Of a DNA stretch of 64,000 bases, positions 55,204-64,000 are shown one piece after another. Positions within the stretch are counted from its first letter, which is position 1. Every line of letters starts with the position of its first letter. The DNA lies in assembly GCF_026151205.1 (NCBI RefSeq), contig NC_087072.1, positions 4,574,084 to 4,638,083 of the forward strand. The letters are read 5' to 3'. This stretch comes from Bolinopsis microptera (Eukaryota > Ctenophora > Tentaculata > Lobata > Bolinopsidae). Below the pieces are notes generated by a model. That model had not been told where the DNA came from, made no database searches, and saw only the letters and a program-made list of their open reading frames with translations. A program made the position numbers and the translations under genes.

Positions 55204-55597
55204 AATGAGCTTTATAGATCTGTTCCATATCTTTTTTGTCATATGTGGGTGAGTTGGGGTGGGTAACACAGACATCAAAGAATGTTCGTTCAAATGTGCT
55301 CCAGAGTCCTCGTGAGGATACATCAGGTGCAGCTCTATCAGCATTGGTACCAACAATTTCTTCATTATCAAGGGGTATCAATGCTGGCTCAGTCACTACA
55401 TCTCTGCATACTTCACGCTGTAGCTCTGCATTTAGATCGCGGATGTTGTTGTGTCTCATAGAAACATAGCCACCTTTCTTGCATATAAGTGTGTGATTCA
55501 CATTATTTCTCTCTCCACAAGTTTTTGTCCGTTTATGTCCGTTTTTGTCCGCTCTATTCTTTGTCCGTTTTGAAAATATAGGGTACCGACCGGACAA
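55204..55597 (-). pseudogene. Retroelement C-terminal ORF fragment (CGE...RHN domain)
   Basis: The minus-strand frame has CGERNNVNHTLICKKGGYVS, then MRHNNIRDL, LQREVCRDV, GLWSTFERTFFDV and VTHPNSPTYDKKD. I recall this conserved block from invertebrate retroelement polyproteins downstream of the RT, where its RHNxIRD...E...D pattern suggests a nuclease fold; the assignment is tentative. Similarity stops at IYKAH, exactly where the plus-strand ORF1 unit ends. The start runs into TGTCCG minisatellite, so both ends are lost. Confidence 0.55.
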
Positions 55598-55820
55598 AAA
55601 ACATGATCCCCCCTATAACAGCAAAAATTGAACATTTTATTTAGCAATTTAGGTGTCCATTAATGTCCGCTAATGTCCGCCAAAGTCCGTATATGTCCGT
55701 ATATGTCCGTCTATTTCCGTCTATGTCCGCCTATGTCCTGTCCTGTCCTGTCCTGTCCAGTCCTTTTTGGATTCTATGAGACAAGCGGAAATAGACGGAC
55801 GTGACACACCCCCCCCCCTC
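55515..55820 (+). repeat. Right end of the minisatellite element (third copy)
   Basis: The right-end module again (GTTTTGAAAATATAGGGTAC ... TTAGCAATTTAGGTGTCC ... CCTTTTTGGATTCTATGAGA), closing with GACGGACGTGACACACCCCC. Confidence 0.72.
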
Positions 55821-56225
55821 TTCACCTACGATTCTAAAAGGTAGTTCTAAAAGCACTGGAACAGTGGTGGATTTCGGGGCCTTGGGATCCAGGATCCTTC
55901 CTCTTCAAGATATTGACATCACCTTTTCAATGTGAGCGTAGTGCAATATGGGTTCGAAGAAGAAGTGCCTGCAAAACTGAGAAGCTTGTATCCTTTGAGC
56001 GAAGCTGTTCTGCGATTAAGCTTCTTGAATTAGGGGCCTGACGCCTGTAATTGTATCATTAGAGCATGGTCCACCGGTAACCGAAGAGAAAAAGGGAGTT
56101 CCATCCACTAGGTTTTGTGCTGTACCACACAAGAAAAGCAGTACTCTAAGGCCGTATTTTGTTCAATATCATTCCAGTCAGGTAAGTAAAAGGTCTTTGA
56201 TGACAACACAGGTCGGAGTCGGCTA
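55821..56225. other. Unassigned, possibly decayed retroelement DNA
   Basis: One frame reads TPVIVSLEHGPPVTEEKKGV, then stops. No family was assigned. Confidence 0.35.
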
Positions 56226-56485
56226 TTGAGGGCGTCCAGGCGTCCTAAAATTATTACCCATAGCTCCTTGCTTTGGAATGAACAGATAAAAGCATGTATT
56301 TCTAAAGCAAATCGTATGATCTGCTGGATTGTAAGGAACTTAGTTATTAGAGAAAAGGTTGTAATGATTGTAAGCCGTGACCAGGCAAGAGATATGGTCT
56401 ATAGTAAGAGATTTTCCATTAAATTATTGTACCAGTATAGTAAGGTTCTAAGAAAGAACATATTTTGTAAAGTTGTGTAAGCAGT
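56226..56485 (+). pseudogene. LINE reverse transcriptase tail fragment plus 3' end
   Basis: LLWNEQIKACISKANRMICW resembles the thumb region of CR1-like RTs. The following 110 bp (GTGACCAGGCAAGAGATATG ... AACATATTTTGTAAAGTTG) recur twice at 63598-63775, beside an ATTAG microsatellite, so it is a 5'-truncated LINE copy. Confidence 0.65.
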
Positions 56486-56898
56486 GATTAATTGAGATGA
56501 ATTTAGGGTAATATTGTGTAATATGTAGATAGTGTAATGATTATAATAAGGCGGTCGTGGGGTCCAGTATGTGACGTAGTATTTTGGGCATATATTAGTA
56601 GACGACAGTTATTGCAGTTTAAGTGCAGAGAGGTCAGTTTAACATATGTTGGGTCAGTACGAGGTTGAATTATGGAGTGTTTACAGAATACTAGTGTTAC
56701 AATGTTGTGGCTATCGACAGGACAGTTTGAAATTCCTGGGAAATGGTAGGGTTAGTTTTTGGAGATAGCTCAGTGCCAGTTTACCCGATCGAGAGGGGGG
56801 TCATTTTGATACCGGGCAGGTTCTGTAGCTAGAACCTGTTAAGGTTAGGTCGTTTAGTTAGGTAGATGGCTATAGTGGTAAGTATAATATTGGCGGCC

Positions 56899-57660
56899 GT
56901 AGAATAGTGGAGCATTACGTAGTTACTATTATCAGGCTTGGTTGTGGCCGGGGTCAACAATGGTTGGTCCGACACCAGGGGATGTCTTGACAACACTGGG
57001 CTCTGGCAGAGCGAGAGTCAGCAATGGTTGACTCAGATAGGTAAAGCTAGACTAAGAGTAAGAGCCCGGGAGAAATAGTCAGCGCTGGTTGACTTAGATA
57101 GATAAAGCTAGACTAAGAATAAGAGCCCGGGAGGAATAGTCAGCACTGGTTGACTTAGATAGATAAAGCTAGACTAAGAATAAGAGCCCGGGAGGAATAG
57201 TCAGCACTGGTTGACTTAGATAGATAAAGCTAGACTAAGAATAAGAGCCCGGGAGGAATAGTCAGCACTGGTTGACTTAGATAGATAAAGCTAGACTAAG
57301 AGTAAGAGCCCGGGAGAAATAGTCAGCACTGGTTGACTTAGACAGATAAAGCTAGACTAAGAATAAGAGCCCGGGAGGAATAGTCAGCAATGGTTGACTT
57401 AGATAGGTAAAGCTAGACTAGGATAGTAGTAGAATAGTGGAGCATTACGTAGTTACTATTATCAGGCTTGGTTGTGGCCGGGGTCAACAATGGTTGGTCC
57501 GACACCAGGGGATGTCTTGACAACACTGGGCTCTGGCAGAGCGAGAGTCAGCAATGGTTGACTCAGACAGATAAGGCTAGACTAAGAGTAAGAGCCCGGG
57601 AGGAATAGACAGCAATGGTTGACTCAGATAGGTAAAGCTAGATTAAGGGTAGGATTAACG
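56899..57660 (+). repeat. 61-bp minisatellite within a duplicated block
   Basis: GAGCCCGGGA recurs at 57062, 57123, 57184, 57245, 57306 and 57367, exactly 61 bp apart. The unit contains AGTCAGCACTGGTTGACTTA and GATAAAGCTAGACTAAGA. A flanking block of about 136 bp beginning GTAGAATAGTGGAGC occurs at 56899 and again at 57429. Confidence 0.9.
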
Positions 57661-58228
57661 GCAGGAAGTGTGTTGCGTAATATTTGAGGCAGTATGAATC
57701 GGAGTAATTAGGAATTTGTTGCATAGTATTTGAGGCAATATGAGTCTAAGTGACTAAGCGTTGGTTGAGCAAATATTCGATTATTCATTGTTCAGTTAAG
57801 TACCTTGGGCACCTTTATTATACCCCTTGTTTGCATTCTCACCCTATTCGATAGAGGGTCATGGTTGATACCGGACTAGTGTGAGGGACCAGGACCAGTT
57901 ATGGTTGGGGCCTGGTGAGCACGGATGGAACGTGTCGTTAGAGGTTTAGAATCGGCAGTGGTTGTTTCAGGGCACCTAGATTAGGCACGGTCAAGGCGAG
58001 TTGACCGTGCTATCCGTGTTTTATGTTGCAGCACTAGATCGCTGGGCGTTTATGGGCGATACGAGTCTGGTTAATTAGGATTTGAAGTAGAGGTTGTCGA
58101 ATTATTCATTGTGTTGTTTCATAGTTTAATTTTGTTTACCTTTTATTATCACGCTCGTTTCCATTGTCCAAACCCTTAATTAAATGCAAATAAACTTCGA
58201 ACCGAGAAGCAAGTGTCCACTGCTTACA
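57661..58228 (+). mobile_element. Probable LTR (3' part), ending ...CTTACA
   Basis: The sequence before the primer-binding-like site ends in CACTGCTTACA, as LTRs end in CA. It includes a 42-bp-scale duplication around TTGCGTAATATTTGAGGCAG and TTGCATAGTATTTGAGGCAA. The left boundary and the partner LTR were not found; the minisatellite upstream may be part of it. Confidence 0.4.
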
Positions 58229-58230
58229 AA

Positions 58231-58248
58231 TGGCGCGAACGGTAGGAT
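58231..58248 (+). promoter_or_regulatory. Candidate tRNA primer-binding site
   Basis: TGGCGCGAACGGTAGGAT starts two bases after the LTR-like end. Its complement ends in CCA, as a tRNA 3' end does, consistent with first-strand priming of an LTR retrotransposon. Confidence 0.5.
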
Positions 58249-59329
58249 CCTATTTTATTATAGGATAGTTTGTTTTGTATTTTAATTAAGGTAATGGAGA
58301 CTATTTAGTGTGTGAGAGTGAGTCGACAGAGGTCAGGAGTATTTGTAAATATGTACGTAAACGTAATATTATACAGTGTTGTCAGTTACCATTGTTAGAC
58401 TAGTGCAGTGCAAGAGCAGTAAAGCTGTAAAGGAATGCTCGGTGAAGTGTAAGAGTTTAAATGGTATTTTTGGGGTTTCTTTCATCATGGAGGGGACAGG
58501 GGGTTAAATTCCGGAGAGGCACAGGTTAGGAGGGGTTATTTTGAGGAGTATATGTCCGTCCGTTGAGGGATTGGTTCGAGAGAGTGTTTTGATGAGTTGA
58601 TTCATGGATAACCGGGTCTTATTGTAAGTTTTAAGACGGCAGACTTGACATACTTTCAGCCACCAGAGCCTCAGTGGGAGTGGCTGCCTGCTGAACCGTT
58701 CTGTAGTGTGTCAGACTTGTTTTCTTTTAGTAGCGCTACGTATTGTGATATCATGAAAGAGATAGAGGAAGAGATAGAGGAAGAGATAGAGAAAGTGATA
58801 GAGGAAGAGATAGAGGAAGAGATATTATATAAATAAGACCCGGGTGATGCTAGCATTGGAGGTTGAAGAGAGGTTATTCGGAGAGTGGTGACGTCACTTG
58901 TAGGGAATTAGAGCGGTGTATTGATTTGAAAACTTGGAACGTTTTGAAGGGGTTTTGAAATTTGAGGGGTGCCGGGGCATGGTATTTTCTATGATGAAAG
59001 AAATTAGGACTACTTTTCTGTGAAGAGAGTGTTGAATTGACTGTCCGAATATTTGAATATGAGGAACTGACGGAGATTAAGTCATGGAGTGACGGTGTGA
59101 GACACTGATTTATCAATTAGAGTAAAAACCGAGCAATAGAGAGCTGATAAGCGAGAGCTTTAATTATTACATTTGACCTGTACACTTGGTATTTTAATTA
59201 GTACATTATTGAAGAGAGAGACAGTGTTTGTATTTTAATTAGAACTGTTGAAGAGAGAGACAGTGTTTGTATTTTATTTTAATACTTTCAACACTACTAT
59301 ATAACAAATAATTTGAGTCAGGGAAGCGG
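58249..59329. other. Leader-like DNA of the LTR element
   Basis: Contains an AGAGATAGAGGA simple repeat (about 58758-58830). No convincing gene. Confidence 0.4.
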
Positions 59330-59563
59330 CACTGAGAGAGGAATTGGCAGAGATAAAGATAGCTAATGAGGTAATGATGAGAGCGCGGCAGGAGGCTGAG
59401 CTAGCAAACGAGAGAGGAATTGGCAGAGATAAAGATAGCTAATGAGGTAATGATGAGAGCGCGGCAGGAGGCTGAGCTAGCAAACGAGAGAGGAATTGGC
59501 AGAGATAAAGATAGCTAATGAGGTAATGATGGGAGCGCGGCAGGAGGCTGAGCTAGCAAACGA
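59330..59563 (+). repeat. 76-bp tandem repeat at the start of gag
   Basis: GAATTGGCAGAGATAAAGAT recurs at 59341, 59417 and 59493. The unit of 76 bp is not a multiple of three, so each copy is read in a different frame. Confidence 0.85.
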
Positions 59564-60585
59564 AGAGTTAAGGACTCAATATGATGAATTGAGGCAGCAG
59601 GGAGCACAGCTAAGAAGAGATGGATTCAGAGAGGGTAAGCTAGAAGCTAGGCAGGAGAAGGAGACCGAAAAGAGGAGAATCAGAGAAGCGAACAGAGCAG
59701 CGGGTAAGAAATACCCATTAATGAAACCTCGGATGTTTGTGCTGGGGAAACACAGCTTTAGAACCTTCCTGAGCGGGTAAAATATTTGCCAATGCTGCGG
59801 ACATCTTGGATGAAGACTTGGTGGACATGATAATGACGTACTTGGACCCCAAGGCACAGAGGAGAGTGGAGACCCTACGATTAACCCGGGACGAGAAGAG
59901 AAATGTAGAGGCGAGTTTGGAGAGGAGGACAGAGGTGTTATGTGATGTGCATTCAAAGGCGGGTGCAGGAAGAGACTTCTTGAGATGCGTCAGAAAGAGG
60001 AAGAGACAATTTCGGATTTTGCAGCTAGAGTCACTGACATGGCAGATGAGGCATATGCACCGGAGGAGGAGGAGATCAAGAAGACCATCAGGCTAGATGT
60101 ATTTACAGCTGGGGTATTAAAGGATGAAATCGGGATTGAGTTAACCAAGTCACGAGTGCAAGATTTTTGCGGCCGCGCTAAAGAGGGCAGTTAAGTTGGA
60201 TGGGATCCTGGCGAGTCGTAGCCCTAAAACCAGGGAAGAATGAGGAGGAACTTTTGTTTCAAATCGAGGAGGATATAGAGATGGATGAGGGAGTGATAAA
60301 CCGAGTGATGGAAGAGAACCGGCCGAGAAGAGACATCGGTGCTTGTTACACCTGTGGACAGCATGGACATTTCGCAAAGGAATGTAGAAAGCCCCCACTT
60401 GTTATGGATGCGGGAGACAGGGTCATATTGCAATGGATTGTACGCAAGGACACGGTGGCCGAGGAGGTCTTCAAAGAGGGCAAGATCCTCTTGTACAGAA
60501 AGCTATGGACGAAAGAAATTTATCATTGGTAGCAGGTAGAAGAACTGATAAGACATGGGAGGAGACCAACCACCTTTGTCGACAG
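59496..60585 (+). pseudogene. Decayed LTR-retrotransposon gag with two zinc knuckles
   Basis: A coiled-coil start (RQEAELANEELRTQYDELRQ), then capsid-like pieces in shifting frames (DLVDMIMTYLDPKAQRR; then RQKEEETISDFAARVTDMAD). It ends in two CCHC knuckles, CYTCGQHGHFAKEC at 60344-60385 and CYGCGRQGHIAMDC at 60400-60441. The knuckles lie in different frames, separated by a C5 run, showing at least one indel. No intact product is possible. Confidence 0.72.
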
Positions 60586-62530
60586 AGGGGATGGATTACT
60601 TGAAGTGGAAACGTGAGGTCGGCATCTGGGAGTTGGGAACTTCGATAGCAGCTGCTAAGCAGGCTGCAGTGTGTGTCTTGAGGATCCAGGATTTCAAGGC
60701 AAGAGATTTTGCAACACGCTTAGAGTATATTTATATATATACTCAGAGTATATTTCTAGGTATTGATCATCTAGAAAAGTTTGTTAGACCGGAACAAATG
60801 CAAATGACAGAATATATCGCTGAGTTCAAGAAACGATTGAACCGGATCGGAGAGTTGTTAATTACAAGAAAGAAATTTATCATGATGGTATGTTGGCATA
60901 CAGGTTGTTAACTCAGGCCAACCTGACCAAAGATCAACAGATATTGATCAAAGCTGCAATGGGGACTCAAAAGTTAACGAGTAAAGCAATTGAGGAATGT
61001 TTGAAGAGGTGGTTCGGTGACGCTGTTTTCTGTCGTAGATCCAGACTGGAGTTAGACACAGTGAAGATTAAGGTAGAACCTGGATCGGATGTGCATTACC
61101 ATAGGGGTCAGTTTGATGAAAAGGATACTGACATCAGTGGTGATAACGGAGAATATACATTCTATCCAGGATACAATAATCGAGGACAAGGATGAAGGAA
61201 ATCGTTCTCTTCTGGCGGTTATAACAATTACTCCAATGGCAGAGGGAGATCTGGAAATTATAGCAGACCATGGGAAAGAGACAAACAGCTCAATTCAAAA
61301 GAAAGGAATAACTCAGACTACAAAGATGAGTTAAATGCTTTCAGTCACAAAACAGGCGATGTAGCAAGATGTTCAATTTGTGATTCAAATAAGCATTTCT
61401 GGGCAGATTGTCAACATAATCCCAATGTTAATGATGTTCGAAAGAAGGATTCGGGCTCAGTGTGTGTGTATCAGTCGGGCAGGAAGGGTTAAGAATCAAA
61501 CAAAATTGACAATGACTACTGTGAGACAGTGCTGTTAGTCAATGAGACATTTAACAAGGTGTTGATTGACACTGGGACAACCAGTAATGTGTATGGTGAT
61601 GTTTGGTTGAACACATTCTCAGAGTCAATGCCTGAAGAGTTGAAGAAAAAGGTCAGCGAAGTCGAGAGAAACTTGAGTTTTCGTTTTGGAGACGGATGCG
61701 CGGTTGAATCTATTAAATGCGTCATGTTACCCGTCAAGTTGTGTAACAGAGATTTCATGTTAGAAACATTTGTGGTTCCAGGAGAATTACCATTTTTGTT
61801 TTCTAGATGTAGCATGAAGCAACTGGGGGTATCATTAGACATAGAGAATGATCAGATTATGATTGGCGGAGAACGGTAACAACTGAAAGTGACCAAATCA
61901 GGTCATTATGTGGCAGATATCATGTTATGGGAAAATATGAAATCAGAGAAATATACCATTGAACAAACTGGTAGGGAAGAGAGTGTAAGGAAAGAGGAGA
62001 TTGTTGATAGTGATAGTGACAGTGAAGATGAATTCTGTCCGAATGAATCAGAGGAAGTAAGCAATGAACCATCAGCAGAAGGAGTGGAAGTTTCGAGTGA
62101 AACTGAAATTTCAATAGAAGAATCTGGTAATGTAGAGACCAGTAGTGAATAAGTGAAGTCAGAAAGTGTCGGTGATGAAAATAGAGACACAAGTGAGCCT
62201 GATGAATTTCAGAGTGCTTCTCGTCTGATGAGAATCAAGACTGGGTAGATGTTGTAGTCAAGAGGAATAAGGTATTAGACTTTAAGAGTGAGGATGTCAT
62301 TAGGTATAACTCAGCAGATCATACCAACGATGTGTGGCAGAGAGCAAGTATAATTGGACCTGGATGGAAAGAAAATTCTGTAAGGAAGGAAGACATCAAC
62401 GTCCGGAACTTGGTGAAAGAACCAGAAGGTACAACAATTCAATTGCGTCTCAGTGAGTGTCAAGTGCAGAAAAAATCACATGATTCTTTTAACACAGAGT
62501 CTAGTGTTGATACGGTGATGATACCAAAGG
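60586..62530 (+). pseudogene. Copia-like gag plus retropepsin fragment
   Basis: A gag-like helical region (MDYLKWKREVGIWELGTS; QMTEYIAEFKKRLNRIGEL; YRLLTQANLTKDQQILIKAA) is interrupted by frameshifts. A CCHC knuckle, CSICDSNKHFWADC, follows at 61370-61411. At 61529-61879 an aspartic-protease-like frame has VLIDTGTTSNVYG (the D-T-G active site) and LPFLFSRCSMKQLGV, as in animal copia-type polyproteins. An acidic segment and VWQRASIIGPGW follow. Integrase and RT are absent. Confidence 0.68.
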
Positions 62531-62559
62531 AGAGATATGGTGAGGTGTGTAATCAGTTT

Positions 62560-62965
62560 ATCATTTTGTGGAGACACAGTACGATCGAAGACAGAGAGCT
62601 GATAAATGGAGACACAGAGAGCTGATAAATAGAGACATAGACGGGTCGGAGACGAAGGCTGATAAATGGAGACACAGAGTAGTAGTCGGAGACGAAGGCT
62701 GATAAATAGAGACACAGAGTGGTCGGAGACGAGAGCTGATAAATGGAGACACAGAGAGCTGATAACTGGAAACACAGACGAGTCGGAGACGTGAGCTGAT
62801 AAATGGAGACATAGACGGGTCGGAGACGTGAGCTGATAAAAGGAGACACAGTGTAGTCGGAGACGAGAGCTGATAAACGGAGACACAGATAGCTGATAAA
62901 TGGAGACACAGAGTGGTCGGAGACGAGAGCTGATGAATGGAGACACAGAGTGGTCGGGGACGAGT
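62560..62965 (+). repeat. Minisatellite of GAGACACAGAG/GCTGATAAATG units
   Basis: Roughly ten irregular copies of AGCTGATAAATGGAGACACA with GTCGGAGACG spacers. The minus-strand Ser/Leu ORFs here are artefacts. Confidence 0.85.
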
Positions 62966-63279
62966 TACGGGAGAATGCAGATAGGCTGGAAGGAGATACA
63001 GAGTCAGAATGAGTCATAAAATTAATATAACAGTAGTTATATCGAAATAACAGTGCAATATCATTGATCACAAAAAATCAGATAAATCAGAAATTACTTG
63101 GAACTGAAAGAGCTGTCGATATTGAAATGAAAATTAAAACAAAGTCTTAATAAATAACTATCGGAGAGTATCACCCAACAGGGGCGGTGAGGAGAAGATG
63201 GTTAACATACCTGGAGTACAAGAGAGACAGTGACACTAAACCCACGGATTGAGATGCGTAGTACATCAACTTGTATTCT

Positions 63280-63425
63280 AAACGGAGACATCGAACGAGA
63301 TCCAGAAGAAGACATCTGGAAGGAGAAAAGAGACATGAAACGAGATCCAGAAGAAGATCTCTGGAAGGAGAAAAGAGACATGGAACGAGATCCAGAAGAA
63401 GATATCTGCAATATTCAGAACGAGG
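63280..63425 (+). repeat. 45-bp tandem repeat
   Basis: About three copies of a unit with CGAGATCCAGAAGAAGA and TGGAAGGAGAAAAGAGACAT. At 45 bp it keeps frame (15 residues, ERDPEEDLWKEKRDM), but no homology supports a protein. Confidence 0.8.
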
Positions 63426-63589
63426 AGCGGAGACCTGGAGCGAGAGCCAGAAGAAGATATGTTGAACAACGAACGGAGACTCGGGACCGGATCCAGATGA
63501 GGATGTTCGCAACGAAGAATGAGACGGGGATAAGAAGAGACGAAAGAGAAAATGGACAGATAAAGTAAGCCGTTAAGTTTGGATATTGT

Positions 63590-63816
63590 GAAACTTTATT
63601 AAATTATTGTACCAGTATAGTAAGGTTCTAAGAAAGAACATATTTTGTAAAGTTGTGTAAGCCGTGACCGGGCAAGAGATATGGTCTATAGTAAGAGATT
63701 TTCCATTAAATTACTGTACCAGTATAGTAGGGTTCTAAGAAAGAACATATTTTGTAAAGTTGTGTAAGCTGTGATCGGGCAAGATTAGATTAGATTAGAT
63801 TAGATTAAGAATAATG
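63590..63816 (+). mobile_element. Two tandem LINE 3' tails ending in an (ATTAG)n microsatellite
   Basis: Two copies of a unit of about 110 bp (GTACCAGTATAGTAAGGTTC ... GTGACCGGGCAAGAG) also seen at 56371-56485, followed by GATTAGATTAGATTAGATTA. Short-repeat 3' ends are typical of CR1-like LINEs. Confidence 0.7.
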
Positions 63817-64000
63817 ACATAAACATCATCACTAGTTTTAAACATTCTTTCTGATTTCCTCATTATCAGAACTGTGAACATTTCACAGCCTTCGTCATTT
63901 TTAAAAAACAAACAAATTCTATAACTAACATAATTGTCATAATTTATTTACATATAAAAAAGTTTAAAAAGTTAAAAACCGTTAATTTAAAAATAACTAA
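63817..64000. other. AT-rich right edge
   Basis: No feature was recognised. Confidence 0.5.

Noticed and set aside
56899..57660. 61-bp array as a CRISPR array
   Set aside because: Units are tandem with no unique spacers, and the genome is animal.
62476..63071. Minus-strand Ser/Leu ORFs
   Set aside because: Artefacts of the GAGACACAGAG minisatellite.
63230..63568. 112-codon ORF with repeated ERDPEEDLWKEKRDM as a gene
   Set aside because: The 45-bp repeat keeps frame, but there is no homology, no splice context and decayed retroelements surround it.

Overview
The window is nuclear DNA from a multicellular animal. Fifteen spliced or intronless protein genes can be read, and all lie on the minus strand. 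In the order of transcription (high to low coordinate) they are RAE1, importin-5 (IPO5), PIGV, CEP20/FOPNL, two small one-pass membrane proteins, DJ-1/PARK7, three KH-domain RNA-binding paralogues, a predicted mitochondrial P-loop/TPR protein, HAUS5, PEX2, MCM4 and a D-type cyclin that runs off the left edge. I rebuilt exons by hand for the cyclin, MCM4 (15 exons, about 912 aa), DJ-1 (4 exons, 189 aa), PIGV (2 exons, 413 aa), IPO5 (10 exons, 1093 aa) and one KH gene (2 exons). In every case the intron phases close.

The species cannot be named from the sequence. HAUS5, D-type cyclin and CR1-like LINEs point to Metazoa. A pyrimidine/T-rich stretch ending in AG lies 1-17 nt upstream of the chosen ATG in 13 of the 15 genes. 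Two genes are only 40 nt apart, with such a site inside the gap. This suggests spliced-leader trans-splicing and polycistronic transcription, as known in hydrozoans, ctenophores, glass sponges, tunicates and flatworms.

Layout. 0-10 kb: cyclin D exons, then a field of non-autonomous DNA transposons with clean target-site duplications. These are two 9-bp-TSD elements carrying degenerate TTAGGG repeats, two 8-bp-TSD mini-elements, two TA-TSD elements, and palindromic foldbacks. 10-23.5 kb: MCM4, whose 7.6-kb intron 13 holds an antisense CR1-like LINE. The LINE is itself broken by a 2.0-kb TTAA-flanked element and by an 854-bp hAT-type element. 23.8-48.3 kb: dense same-strand genes with gaps of 40-880 bp. 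49.7-55.8 kb: a nested block of minisatellite-ended repeats enclosing three long polypurine tracts, followed by a LINE ORF1-type gene and an antisense retroelement ORF. 56-64 kb: LINE tails, a 61-bp minisatellite, a putative LTR/primer-binding site, decayed gag genes with zinc knuckles, and a retropepsin-like domain.

Functionally the cluster is rich in cell-cycle and RNA housekeeping: cyclin D and MCM4 (G1/S and replication), HAUS5, CEP20 and RAE1 (spindle, centrosome, mRNA export), IPO5 (nuclear import), and the KH proteins. I saw no CRISPR array, rRNA or convincing tRNA gene.
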